64,000 nt of DNA from assembly GCA_965242665.1 (NCBI GenBank), contig OZ251484.1:310001-374000 (forward strand). The letters are read 5' to 3'. The translations under genes and the position numbers were made by a program. Below are positions 41,629-50,466 of this stretch, one piece after another; within the stretch, counting starts at the first letter, position 1; each line of letters opens with the position of its first letter. The stretch is from VXLM01 sp965242665 (lineage in GTDB: Bacteria > Chloroflexota > Dehalococcoidia > Lucifugimonadales > VXLM01). The notes under the pieces are model-generated. The model was not told the DNA's origin. It searched no databases and saw only the letters and a program-made list of their open reading frames with translations.

Positions 41629-42420
41629 TTACTTCTGGGCGGCCAGCCACTCCTCGTATTCTCTGCGTCCCTCATCGTTGAACGGATAGTACTTGCCGAG
41701 TTCGCCGCCCTCTCGGAGCTTCATGCGAACGAACACCTCATGTTCGTCGCGCTCGCCTGCTATCTCGATGATTTTCGGGGCGAGCATCGGAGGGATGACG
41801 ATGGCTCCGCCGTCGTCGGCCATGACGATGTCGCCAGGACGGACGAGCACCTTTCCACATGCGATCGGGAGATTGATGTCCTCCGGGTAGAGGTTCATGT
41901 GTCCGGCGCCTCCGGTGGTTACCGCGGTAGACCACACGGGCACCCCGATCTCGTTGAAGATCGCGGCGGAATCGCGTATCCCCGTGTCGATGACGACGCC
42001 CGCGCCTCCGCGAGACTTGAAGTACGTCATGAGCATCTCTCCGAACGTCCCCGTCGCTAAGTCGCCGCGGCCATCGACGACGATGATGTCTCCTGGCTGG
42101 ACGTAGTCGAAGATTTCCCACAGGGCGCTGCGCTTCTCGCTCTCTTCTTCCATTTGGACGCCGCCCTCGTCGTCGGAAGCGCCTGGGATCTCGTAGCCGG
42201 CGATGCGGTCCTCACGTTGGGGGAGGAAGCGCAGCGTGAGGGCGGGGCCGCATATCTTGCTGCCCGGCACGCGGGCGATGGGGCCTTCCATGAAGGTGCG
42301 GCGAACGCCGAGTCCGTCCATCGTGGAGGTTACGCTGTCCGCGCCTAGTACGCTCAGGGCGTCGATGATCTCCTTGGACGGGCGAACGATGTCTTTGGAT
42401 GGGTCTGTGCGAGGGCTCAT
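41629..42420 (-). CDS. RraA-like family protein
   Basis: 263 residues from ATG 42420, with GGAG seven nt upstream. Family motifs: ICGPALTLRF, DIIVVDGRGDLATGTFGEMLMTYF, GVVIDTGIRD and VRPGDIVMADDGG, which include the Asp/Gly/Arg residues of the HMG/CHA aldolase site. Such proteins are 4-hydroxy-4-methyl-2-oxoglutarate aldolases or relatives; many genomes mislabel them as menaquinone methyltransferases. The ATG directly abuts the stop of the monooxygenase-like gene, so both form one unit. Confidence 0.85.
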   Translation of the reverse strand: MSPRTDPSKDIVRPSKEIIDALSVLGADSVTSTMDGLGVRRTFMEGPIARVPGSKICGPALTLRFLPQREDRIAGYEIPGASDDEGGVQMEEESEKRSALWEIFDYVQPGDIIVVDGRGDLATGTFGEMLMTYFKSRGGAGVVIDTGIRDSAAIFNEIGVPVWSTAVTTGGAGHMNLYPEDINLPIACGKVLVRPGDIVMADDGGAIVIPPMLAPKIIEIAGERDEHEVFVRMKLREGGELGKYYPFNDEGRREYEEWLAAQK

Positions 42421-42753
42421 CTACATACTCCATGTCGCATTGCAGTCGAACAGCGTGTAGGAAACGTCCGCGCAGTGCTCAATCACCTGCGGCCACACTT
42501 CCTGATGAATGTCGCGGGCGACCCAATCGAGCCGGTCCTGTTCGCTGTTCCAGTAGGACACCATCTCGTAGGCGTAGGCGGGCTTGTTTGCTTCCAACGC
42601 CGCCAAGTCCTCATCCGAGAACGGCGTGTTCAGCGCGGCGCGGAGGAAGCCGGGCTGCTTGGTCATCGCAGCGATCCACACGTCCTTGATCGCAGTCTCG
42701 AGGGCGGCCTCCTCGCCCTGCTTGGGGGTGAGATACACGTTGAGGGATATCAT
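42421..42753 (-). CDS. antibiotic biosynthesis monooxygenase (ABM)-like protein
   Basis: 110 residues from ATG 42753 (MISLNVYLTP). Dimeric alpha-beta barrel features: an N-terminal strand, helix (GEEAALETAIKDVWIAAM), GFLRAALNTP, and YEMVSYWNSEQDRLDWV, where the W at the strand end is typical of the ABM family. It may be a small monooxygenase or a stress-related protein. It is the first gene of a two-gene unit with the RraA-like gene, with no spacer between them. Confidence 0.75.
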   Translation of the reverse strand: MISLNVYLTPKQGEEAALETAIKDVWIAAMTKQPGFLRAALNTPFSDEDLAALEANKPAYAYEMVSYWNSEQDRLDWVARDIHQEVWPQVIEHCADVSYTLFDCNATWSM

Positions 42754-42824
42754 CCATTCCACTCCTTCGATCGGTAGTACATCTAACTTAACGGGTAGGC
42801 TCCGATTTGGCAAGTCCAACAGCG

Positions 42825-43088
42825 TCAGGGGCGCTGCTTGGAACGTGCACGCACGCTCTCCCCTGCTCTGCCATGGCTTTCCGGGCCCTTGCGGCGAGTT
42901 CGACGATGCTGACGCGTCTTTGCGATTTCGCCCTGGACGTAGGAGAGCCAGAATCCGACGACCAGAAGCGCGACGCCAAGCACAGTCCCCGCAACAGGCC
43001 CGTCGCGCGAGACGACTATCAGCGCCGCGACTGCGAGGAGTACGAACACTCCGAGGATGCGCCGAACGGTAGGCTTGCCCTGATTCAT
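42825..43088 (-). CDS. small membrane protein
   Basis: 87 residues from ATG 43088. Two hydrophobic helices (ILGVFVLLAVAALIVV and GTVLGVALLVVGFWLSYV) are followed by a very basic tail (KTRQHRRTRRK). No strong ribosome site, no family. The 40 bp upstream of its start resemble the 3' end of the small membrane-protein gene at 45009. Confidence 0.45.
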   Translation of the reverse strand: MNQGKPTVRRILGVFVLLAVAALIVVSRDGPVAGTVLGVALLVVGFWLSYVQGEIAKTRQHRRTRRKGPESHGRAGESVRARSKQRP

Positions 43089-43156
43089 CGGAGTCGGGGC
43101 AGGGAAGTTGCTTCCGCCTGCGTCTCTCTATGCGTCCTGACCATACAACGCGCCAT

Positions 43157-44986
43157 CTACTCGAGTACTTCAGGCATCCGCTCCACGGCAATCGCGACTA
43201 TGCGGTCAGTCCATATCTTTTCCGGGACGAAGAACACCACATCGCCAAACGGCGAATTCGCGGCCATGCCAACAACCCTGTCGCGAAAGCGAAGTTTAAA
43301 ATCCCACTGCAAGTCTCCCGTCTCCGCGTCCAATGCGTACAATGAACTTTGCATCCCGACATATACTATGTCGCCTGATACTACAAACGCGGACGATACT
43401 CTGGCAGAATGTTGCCACAGCAGAGCGCCCGTAACAGAGTCCAGCGCGTACACGTACCCACCTCGACTCGAGTTCGAACGCCCAGACGCTGCATACACGA
43501 CGCCTCTGGACACTATGGGCGAGAATTCCAAGCTCCCACGGACTTTGTACTGCCAAAGCAGCTCACCCGTACTTGCAGCCAGCGCCGCCACCTGGCCGTG
43601 GGAACGCGTAGAGTAGTCCACAGACCCTGTATAGACCACTCCCCCAGACACTACCGGAGAGGTTCCCAAGGACCTCCGAATATCGTCGGTCAATGGCCGC
43701 CAAAGAAACCCTGTCTCTGACCTCCATAGCAGATCGCCAGTGCCTGCGTCCAAGGCATATGTGTAGCCATCATAGAACCCGGCGTACACGACGCCGCGGG
43801 ACACCACGAGCTCGGAAGACGAGACGCCGTCCTCTACCTTGTACCGCCACAGCAGACGACCTGTGATCGCGTCGAGGGCGTATAGACCGCTGTTCCCCGA
43901 GAAGTACACCACCCCTCCAGACACTATCGGCTCGGTTATTGAAGGATACGAGAACAAGCCGGCGCTCGCCTTGTACTGCCATAGTACGGTTCCCGTCATC
44001 CCGTCCAGGGCGGTCACTCGGCCGCCCGAAGACTTGAGATATACCCGTCCGTCAGACACCACGGGCCAAGACCTGTCAGCATAAGCGCCCCTCTCGTACC
44101 GCCACAGCAGCTCGCCCGTACCTGCGTCCAACGCGGACACATCCCCAGTCGTATGTACATCCCCGTCCCACGCCACTTTACAGTCCTCGCACGGAGACAC
44201 GACGTACACTATGCCGTCGGATACTACGGGTCTTGACGACACGCAAATACCGCCCACCTGACTCCTCCAACCCCGCCCCCACAAGAGACCGCCAGTAGCC
44301 ATATCAAGGGCGTACACACCCACACACGTGCCAAAGTACACTACACCGTCGGATACTACAGGCAACGTAGCAGGTACTCCTGCAGTCGCGTTTTCCCACA
44401 ACATGTTGTCTTCGAGTAGCGGGGAAGAAGCCGCGGGTGCGCTGGGTGGATCCCTGCGCGCGGATTCTAGCGTCCTCCTCGCGACAGTGGAAAACAGGCC
44501 GACTTCGGATGTTGTGACTGCGACCGTCTGCGCGGGCGCATCGACCTCTCCGCTCAGCTCCGACCAGGCGTTCTCGTCGGCTTCCCAGCGGAGGGGAACG
44601 ACATCCGAAGCATCGACTCCATGATCGAGGTCGAACGGGATGCGGATCGTCACGGGCTCCGCAAACCGACCGTTCGCAAGGGAGAAGTCGAACGCCCGCC
44701 CAACTTCAAGCGGACTCGGCGGCAGGGGAACCTCCCGGATGGATACGGCGGCGGCCTCCGTCACGGCGCCAGTCGGAACCTCGATGCGCGCGCCGCTTTC
44801 GTGTGCGAGGACGCCGGCCTGTCCCGCAGGGAGATCGACCGAGACTGCCTCGTCGTAGTGAGGGGAGGCCGGCGAGAGAGACGGCGGCAGGAGATCAGCC
44901 CTGCGATCAAAGAGGAGGGAGACGATTCCTATCGCCGCGACGACGAGCATCGCCGGGGTGAGGAATACGTTCATTCTTACCCACAT
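43157..44986 (-). CDS. membrane-anchored protein with ZU5-like domain and PQQ-type beta-propeller
   Basis: 609 residues from ATG 44986. An N-terminal membrane anchor (LTPAMLVVAAIGIVSLLF) is followed by a ZU5-like region (GARIEVPTGAVTEAAAVSI, IRIPFDLDHGVDASDV) over about residues 45-165. Eight or so PQQ/BamB-like blades follow with the pattern VYALD--TG-LLWRY and VVSDGVVYFG (about 195-600). A probable extracytoplasmic scaffold or binding protein; no enzymatic residues identified. Small membrane-protein genes lie on both sides. Confidence 0.75.
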   Translation of the reverse strand: MWVRMNVFLTPAMLVVAAIGIVSLLFDRRADLLPPSLSPASPHYDEAVSVDLPAGQAGVLAHESGARIEVPTGAVTEAAAVSIREVPLPPSPLEVGRAFDFSLANGRFAEPVTIRIPFDLDHGVDASDVVPLRWEADENAWSELSGEVDAPAQTVAVTTSEVGLFSTVARRTLESARRDPPSAPAASSPLLEDNMLWENATAGVPATLPVVSDGVVYFGTCVGVYALDMATGGLLWGRGWRSQVGGICVSSRPVVSDGIVYVVSPCEDCKVAWDGDVHTTGDVSALDAGTGELLWRYERGAYADRSWPVVSDGRVYLKSSGGRVTALDGMTGTVLWQYKASAGLFSYPSITEPIVSGGVVYFSGNSGLYALDAITGRLLWRYKVEDGVSSSELVVSRGVVYAGFYDGYTYALDAGTGDLLWRSETGFLWRPLTDDIRRSLGTSPVVSGGVVYTGSVDYSTRSHGQVAALAASTGELLWQYKVRGSLEFSPIVSRGVVYAASGRSNSSRGGYVYALDSVTGALLWQHSARVSSAFVVSGDIVYVGMQSSLYALDAETGDLQWDFKLRFRDRVVGMAANSPFGDVVFFVPEKIWTDRIVAIAVERMPEVLE

Positions 44987-45008
44987 TCGATCCCTCTCAA
45001 TTCATGTG

Positions 45009-45281
45009 TTAGCCGTGCCTAGATTCACCGGAGTCGTGCGGGGGAAGTTGCTTCTGCCTGCGTCTGTCTGGAAGCCAGAACGGCGCGGAGACGGCGGCCG
45101 CGGTGAGGGCGACCAGGCCAAGGCCAAACGCCAGCGCGAGGATGACGCCGATGAACGCGAACGCGAGAAAGAGAACGAGGGCAAGGAACACCAAGGCAAC
45201 CGGCAGCACCATCACGCGGATGATTGCCTTGGCTACCGGGCTCTCTATCACCGTTCCATTTATTTCAATGCGAGAAGGCAT
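45009..45281 (-). CDS. small membrane protein
   Basis: 90 residues from ATG 45281 (MPSRIEINGTVIESPVAKA). A long hydrophobic stretch of about 55 residues (two helices, VMVLPVALVFLALVLFLAFA and following) ends in a basic tail DRRRQKQLPPHDSG. The preceding SMP-30 gene ends 61 bp upstream on the same strand. No known family. Confidence 0.5.
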   Translation of the reverse strand: MPSRIEINGTVIESPVAKAIIRVMVLPVALVFLALVLFLAFAFIGVILALAFGLGLVALTAAAVSAPFWLPDRRRQKQLPPHDSGESRHG

Positions 45282-45342
45282 GTTCCGTCACTCCTCTCCT
45301 CCGCAATCTTTCCTTTGGCTGCGGAGCGCAGATGGGACGTCT

Positions 45343-46230
45343 TCAAAACAGCTTCCGACCGGGAACCTCGACCCGCGTCCGGTAGAGCGAACTGCCCGCG
45401 GTGATGAAGAGGGTGCGGAGGTCGCTGTCTCCCCACGTGAAGTTCGTTACGCCCTGCGGGACGTAGATCGTGCCGAGGCAGGCCGCATCGGAGGCGAATA
45501 CCTGGACGCCGCCGGGGCCGGTGCAGTATAGGTTGCCGCCGGAGTCTATCTTCATTCCGTCTGCCAGGCCGTCGCGGTCGCCGGTGACATCGGCCCATAC
45601 GCGCCCGTTCCATATCGTGCCGTCGTCGTCCACGTCGAAGACGCGGATGTGCGCGTGCATCGTGTCGTTGATGTAGAGATGCTGCTCGTCCAACGAGAAC
45701 GTGAGTCCGTTGGGCTGGTCGAAGTCCTCGACGAGCAGGGTCAATTCGCCGCTGCGGGGGGAGAGCCGGTAGACGCCTCGGAAGGCGAGGTCGGGCTTGC
45801 GCTCGACGCCGTAGTACGCCATGCGTCCAAACGTCGGGTCGGTGAAGTAGATCGAGCCGTCGCTCTTGACGACCACGTCGTTCGGACTGTTGAGCTGCTT
45901 GCCGTTGTATTGGGTAGCGAGGATGGTGATGGAGCCGTCGTGCTCGGTTCGAGTCACTCGGCTGGTCGAATGCTCGCAGGTAATCAAGCGCCCTTGCAGG
46001 TCGTAGTAGTTGCCGTTCGCCATATTGCTCGGTTGGCGAAACACCTCGATTCCGCGCGCCGCAGTCCACTTGCGCATGATATTGCCAGGCATGTCGCTGA
46101 AGACCAGATAGGCCCCTGCATGGTTCCACATCGCCCCCTCGGTGAAGTCGAAGCCTGTCGCAAGCTCTTCGACGGGGGCGTCGTCTCCGACCACATCGCG
46201 GAATCGTTCGTCTCGGATCTCTACGTTCAT
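45343..46230 (-). CDS. SMP-30/gluconolactonase/LRE family protein
   Basis: 295 residues from ATG 46230 (MNVEIRDERF). A six-bladed propeller enzyme: FTEGAMWNHAGAYLVFSD with the metal-binding Glu, NSPNDVVVKSDGSIYFTDP with Asn, QPNGLTFSLDEQHLYIND, and DGLADGMKIDSGG with Asp. These residues form the divalent-metal site of lactonases acting on sugar lactones. Substrate not predictable. The GmrSD-type gene upstream ends 55 bp before it. Confidence 0.88.
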   Translation of the reverse strand: MNVEIRDERFRDVVGDDAPVEELATGFDFTEGAMWNHAGAYLVFSDMPGNIMRKWTAARGIEVFRQPSNMANGNYYDLQGRLITCEHSTSRVTRTEHDGSITILATQYNGKQLNSPNDVVVKSDGSIYFTDPTFGRMAYYGVERKPDLAFRGVYRLSPRSGELTLLVEDFDQPNGLTFSLDEQHLYINDTMHAHIRVFDVDDDGTIWNGRVWADVTGDRDGLADGMKIDSGGNLYCTGPGGVQVFASDAACLGTIYVPQGVTNFTWGDSDLRTLFITAGSSLYRTRVEVPGRKLF

Positions 46231-46285
46231 GGGGTTTCTCCTTGGGTATGCTGCAAACCGAATCGCATCCACGCGCGGGCCGCAG

Positions 46286-48076
46286 CTAGATTTTGTCCGC
46301 GTGAGGCCAGACCTTGGCCGCCGCTTGGAAGAGCCTCCGAGCGCGTGTTTTGATTGCGTCCTCATCCCACACATCGGGCGCGTTGGCCAACAGAACCTTG
46401 TTGAGGAACAACGTACTATGTTCGTTGAACCCCGCTTGCTTCTCCTCCCAGGGGGCATTCGAGAGGGCCGGGTTGAGCTTCTTGTTCACGAGGGTCAGAT
46501 TGCCGATCGAGTGAATCAGCGAATCTCGTCGCTGTGCCGCCTCGAACTCACTCTCCACGTCAAGGGGCGAAGGAACCTGCTGCAACCCCCAATTCTCCCG
46601 CCACTGCTGCGGCATGATGTGCTCGATTGTCAGATTGCGAGGCACGGAATCGCTTTCCGCCTTGTCCGTCCGCAGTTCTCCCTCTATCCCCTCCAGGAGG
46701 ATCCGCAACCGACGTTTCGACAGCGAGTAGACGCGACGCGTCATGAACTCATCCTCCATCCGGTGGTCGTTCGGCCAGATCCCCACATTGAGATCTTGAT
46801 CTCCCAGGTACTGAACGATTGTATCACCAGCGCGTTCCGCTCCCGCCCTCCTGAGAGAATCCAGCAAGACGAAGAACAGTCGATTATAGTGCTGTGCAGT
46901 AGTACTGCGATAAACCATCCGGCGCACGAGGTAGCTGTCGAGCGCACGAAGGCTCTTATTGAACTGCGAATGAGGCACATTAGACGAGAGCAACCACAAC
47001 AGAACTGGGGTCAGGACTCTCGCCTGCATCACTTTCCAGCGGTAGAGGAAGGTTGCCATATCGGGAATGGGGGCTTCTTCCAACGAACGGTAGAATTCCG
47101 CTACACGACCGATGTCCTCCGCGACGTCTTCAATGCGACTGTTCTCACTTTCGTAGTAGCTACGGAACACATCGAACACGTCATTTGCCTTGACCTCTTC
47201 GCACTTTCGCATGACCAGCCAGTAATTCAAGAAAACGTCGATACGCGGCCGGTAGATCCTACCCTGCGCAATCTCTTTTCTCCACCAATTGTCGGTGAAG
47301 CCCCACAATCGAGCTGCGTCATCGGAGTCGCTGGCAACGCCGGTCTTCCCCGCCTCGAACAAGACCATGTTCTTGACGAGGTCGGATTGGAGTAGCGGCG
47401 TCCCGCGGGCGTTGAGCGTCTCGAAGATGACGTGAGGGTCTTCCGTCGTGTCGAGGTCGATCACGACGACCTCCAAGAGATTTGTGACGGCTTGCTCCAA
47501 TGCGGCCATTCGCATCCCGTTTTGCTGCCGTCGAGGGCCGAGCCATTGACCAACCCGACGCTTGAAGAATTTGTGTGCGCTGACGATGAGCGATTTCTCA
47601 TACTCCGAGCTGGCCGGGTCGTTGTGCATTGCGTGTCGAAAGGCGTCTTGGTCTTGAAGCGTAGGCCAGACCTTGAATGCGTGGTCAGGATTGTTGTCAC
47701 GAAAATGCTCCTCATTCAGCACGAGAACTTCGAGACGCTTCGCCGCATGAGCATATCCGCGCTCTTCGAACACCTCTTGCACGGCGTCGAGAAGCAGTTG
47801 AAGGGTGGTCAACCGTTGCTGTCCATCGACCACGACCCTCGTCATGAGCTGCCCAGCCGGAACCAGTTTCTGTTGGAGAACGACGGACCCAAGAAAATGA
47901 GATGGAGACTGACCGTGGGATGCTTCCAGATATTGCTCCGCCTTGTTCTGGACGTCTTCCCAGAGTGGAACCCACTGTTCCTTGCGGTTCCAAACATACG
48001 CTCGCTGGAACGGCAGGATTTCGTAGCGCCCAGGCTTGCCGAACAGACTTTGCAGGTTCAAGATGTCAACTTTCAT
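46286..48076 (-). CDS. GmrSD-type (DUF262/DUF1524) restriction protein
   Basis: 596 residues from ATG 48076. The N-terminal DUF262 domain has LPFQRAYVWNRKEQW and the nucleotidase motif VVVDGQQRLTTLQLLL. The middle has FETLNARGTPLLQSDLVKN. The C-terminal DUF1524 domain carries the HNH-like TIEHIMPQQW...IGNLTLVNKKLNPALSN. Single-chain GmrSD proteins are type IV enzymes that cut modified (for example glucosylated hydroxymethylcytosine) phage DNA using NTP. A methyltransferase relic lies directly upstream. Confidence 0.9.
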   Translation of the reverse strand: MKVDILNLQSLFGKPGRYEILPFQRAYVWNRKEQWVPLWEDVQNKAEQYLEASHGQSPSHFLGSVVLQQKLVPAGQLMTRVVVDGQQRLTTLQLLLDAVQEVFEERGYAHAAKRLEVLVLNEEHFRDNNPDHAFKVWPTLQDQDAFRHAMHNDPASSEYEKSLIVSAHKFFKRRVGQWLGPRRQQNGMRMAALEQAVTNLLEVVVIDLDTTEDPHVIFETLNARGTPLLQSDLVKNMVLFEAGKTGVASDSDDAARLWGFTDNWWRKEIAQGRIYRPRIDVFLNYWLVMRKCEEVKANDVFDVFRSYYESENSRIEDVAEDIGRVAEFYRSLEEAPIPDMATFLYRWKVMQARVLTPVLLWLLSSNVPHSQFNKSLRALDSYLVRRMVYRSTTAQHYNRLFFVLLDSLRRAGAERAGDTIVQYLGDQDLNVGIWPNDHRMEDEFMTRRVYSLSKRRLRILLEGIEGELRTDKAESDSVPRNLTIEHIMPQQWRENWGLQQVPSPLDVESEFEAAQRRDSLIHSIGNLTLVNKKLNPALSNAPWEEKQAGFNEHSTLFLNKVLLANAPDVWDEDAIKTRARRLFQAAAKVWPHADKI

Positions 48077-48142
48077 TGGTCATTCCCCCTACTCGTCAGC
48101 TCCGTCAGCCGGGACGAGTCTATATGTCCACGTGTTTGAAGA

Positions 48143-48313
48143 TTATACAGCAATTCCGTGCACTCCGTTTGGCGACGTAACGACCAGTTTCATTCGTCCA
48201 TCGGGGAGGCGATCCATGAAGGATAGGTTGTCCTTGCCTGCAAGGACGGTCTGGCCGCCGTCGGGGCGAATGGCGGCCAGACGATGGGAGCAGGGATGCT
48301 TGCGCCGCCTCAT
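48143..48313 (-). pseudogene. truncated N-terminus of a DNA methyltransferase
   Basis: A 56-codon minus-strand frame starts at ATG 48313. It contains TVLAGKDNLSFMDRLPDG followed by KLVVTSP and then runs into unrelated codons and a stop. This is the usual N-terminus of TSPPYN-type DNA methylases (a GD-L--M--LPDGS---VVTSPPY pattern), cut just inside the catalytic motif. There is no ribosome site. It ends 66 bp before the GmrSD gene. Likely the remnant of a deletion that removed the methylase of a former restriction system. Confidence 0.5.
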
Positions 48314-48380
48314 CCGGCGGCGCTATTTCGAGTCGTCGTTCTTGCATTGCGGAATCGCTGGGTTTGGGACTCTAGAACGT

Positions 48381-48800
48381 CACTCGTCCGCACATGTGCG
48401 ACAAAGCAGATTCCCGCTTTCGCGGGAATGACGACGGATGCACTCGTCCGCACATGTGCGACAGAGCAGATTCCCGCCTCCGCGGGAATGACGACGGATG
48501 CACTCGTCCGCACATGTGCGACAGAGCAGATTCCCGCCTCCGCGGGAATGACGACGGATGCACTCGTCCGCGCACGTGCGACAGAGCGGATTCCCGCCTC
48601 CGCGGGAATGACGACGAATGCACTCGTCCGCACATGTGCAGCGGAGAAGATTCCCGCCTCCGCGGGAATGACGACGAATGCACTCGTCCGCACATGTGCG
48701 ACAGAGCAGATTCCCGCCTCCGCGGGAATGACGGCGGAAGCACTCGTCCGCACATGTGCAGCGGAGAAGATTCCCGCCTCCGCGGGAATGACGGGGCTTA
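48381..48800. repeat. seven tandem 60-bp repeats with two palindromic cores
   Basis: Exact 60-bp period, seven units. Each unit has CGCACATGTGCG (self-complementary core GCACATGTGC) and, further on, the ATTCCCGC...GCGGGAAT palindrome shared with the arrays at 19850, 20580 and 27614. Units differ by few bases; units 5 and 7 share the variant CAGCGGAGAAG in place of CGACAGAGCAG. The array runs up to the stop codon of the gene at 48798. There are no variable spacers, so it is not a CRISPR array. Confidence 0.95.
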
Positions 48801-49658
48801 CCCCTGCGCGGCGGCCACGGCGTCGTCGAGTATTTCCTTGAGGCGGGCGGACTCCTTGCGAATGTCCCAGCCGGCCTCGATGACTTCCGGGGCGGAGACG
48901 AACTCGACGGAGATGAAGCCGTCGTAGCCGTCGTCGTGCATCTTTTGGATCATGCGGGGGAAGTCGACCCATCCTTCGTCGGGCTTTGCCTGGAAGGAGT
49001 CCGGGGCGGACTGCTTGGCCTGGAAGTGGCGGGCGTATGCGTGGAGCGGCTCGATGGCGTCGGCCTCGAGGCTGAGTTGGGTCTGGTGGGCGTAGTCGAC
49101 GGTAAGCGCGAGCCCCGGCACGGCCTCGCAGAGCTTGACCGCGTTTTCCGGCTGCCATGCGACGGAGAATATGCAGGGCTCGATGTTGCAGTGGATGCCC
49201 AGTCCCTCCGCCACCTCGACCATGCGCTTGTACTCGGACACGGACGTCTCGAAGGCTTGGTCGAAGGTCTGTCCTTGGTCTTCGGCTATCATGCCCGGCA
49301 GCATCATGATGCTGTTGAAGCCGGCGGCCGCGCCGATCTTGGCGACCTTCTCGAACGTCTGTTGACTCCATTCTCGCTTCTTCGGGTCTGGGTCGTTGAT
49401 GTTCACTCCGAAGTCGCAGCAGAACAGCTCCGCGATTTCGAGGCCGTGTTCTTCGGTCACGCGGCGGATGTGGTCCGCTTCTCCTTGGGTGTCGTCGAGG
49501 TCGGTGATGAACCACTGGGGAACGTAGGCGGTGAAGGTGCTCATGCCGCAGGCTCCGACATCGACCACGTCGAAGCCCATCTCTTGCATGATCTTGCATG
49601 AAGTCTCGAGGTCGATCTTTCCGAACGCAAACGTCGATCCAGCTACTCGTATCGCCAT
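48798..49658 (-). CDS. sugar phosphate isomerase/epimerase (xylose isomerase-like TIM barrel)
   Basis: 286 residues from ATG 49658, with GGAGG upstream. AP-endonuclease-2 type TIM barrel: CKIMQEMGFDVVDVGA, LEIAELFCCDFGVNIND, NSIMMLPG, CNIEPCIFSVAW with metal-binding Glu, TVDYAHQTQ with Asp/His, and FISVEFVSAPE with the late Glu. The substrate is unknown (inositol- or hexulose-type). Its stop codon lies within the end of the 60-bp repeat array. Confidence 0.85.
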   Translation of the reverse strand: MAIRVAGSTFAFGKIDLETSCKIMQEMGFDVVDVGACGMSTFTAYVPQWFITDLDDTQGEADHIRRVTEEHGLEIAELFCCDFGVNINDPDPKKREWSQQTFEKVAKIGAAAGFNSIMMLPGMIAEDQGQTFDQAFETSVSEYKRMVEVAEGLGIHCNIEPCIFSVAWQPENAVKLCEAVPGLALTVDYAHQTQLSLEADAIEPLHAYARHFQAKQSAPDSFQAKPDEGWVDFPRMIQKMHDDGYDGFISVEFVSAPEVIEAGWDIRKESARLKEILDDAVAAAQG

Positions 49659-49786
49659 TGGGGTACCTCCGTATCAGGGTATCGTTTGTAGAACACGCCG
49701 ATTGTATCCAATGTTCGCGGGAGCGTCAAACGCGGTGGAGGGGAATTCGGCTATTATGAAGGATATGAATCGCATGGGGCGGAATC

Positions 49787-50425
49787 GTGAGCTCTCCGAA
49801 AGGGACGGATATTTCAATCTTGCGGATGTTCAGGGATCTGGGCATTAGCGCGCCTGCGTCGCAGAAGGCCGCGCAAGATGCTTTGGCGGAGGCGGGGATC
49901 ATATCTTCCCGTCCGAACCGAATCAATATCGCGGCGTCGAAGGTCGAGCGATCTCTGCAAGTTCTGCGAGCGGCCTTCTTCTGGCGCTGCGACGGCAACA
50001 CCTGCGCGGCAAAGGCGGAGGCGATGGGTCGGCAGACTCTGCTCGTGGAACGAACGCACTGCATGGTCTGCGGCGGCTCGAATGACCGCCGCGCCTTGGA
50101 AGAGATGGCATCGGCGGCGGCAGCGTCCAACGTGAGCAAGATCCTCGTCGTTGGGGGCACGGATGCAAAGCGCAGAGAGATACGCGAGAAGTCTCCGGGC
50201 GGCGTGGAATGGAGGTTCGTAGACGGAAAGAAGTCGAAGGACGACCGATACTTCCGGCACGACCGGAGATGGGCAGAGGTCATCGTGATATGGGGAAGCA
50301 CCGAGTTGGATCACAAGGTGTCAGAACACTTCGTCCGCAAGGGAGACGCCCGCATCGTCACGGTATCCCGTCGGGGCATCGGCGCATTGGCGGACGGGGT
50401 TGTCCGCCATCTCGCGCGGGGGTAG
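49787..50425 (+). CDS. conserved hypothetical protein with four-Cys cluster
   Basis: 212 residues with a GTG start (MSSPKGTDIS). I do not recognise the family. The N-terminus looks like a helical DNA/RNA-binding region (LAEAGIISSRPNRINIAASK). CDGNTC and, 40 residues on, HCMVCGG give four Cys that could bind zinc. Then a Rossmann-like strand (SKILVVGGTDAKRREI) and VIVIWGSTELDHKVSEHF follow. The last part resembles the nucleotide-recognition fold of small DUF2325-like proteins, but this is a guess. Monocistronic. Confidence 0.65.
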   Translation: MSSPKGTDISILRMFRDLGISAPASQKAAQDALAEAGIISSRPNRINIAASKVERSLQVLRAAFFWRCDGNTCAAKAEAMGRQTLLVERTHCMVCGGSNDRRALEEMASAAAASNVSKILVVGGTDAKRREIREKSPGGVEWRFVDGKKSKDDRYFRHDRRWAEVIVIWGSTELDHKVSEHFVRKGDARIVTVSRRGIGALADGVVRHLARG

Positions 50426-50466
50426 ATCCAGTGATGCGGATCCGGCCGCTCACGCAGCCATCTGGA

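Noticed and set aside
48381..48800. CRISPR array
   Set aside because: Units are the same throughout their 60 bp, with no variable spacers and no cas genes nearby.
48310..49599. Long minus-strand open frame with VIPAEAGI repeats, about 429 codons
   Set aside because: Its first part is a shifted frame of the isomerase gene and its last part is the 60-bp repeat array; composition is Arg-rich as in shadows.
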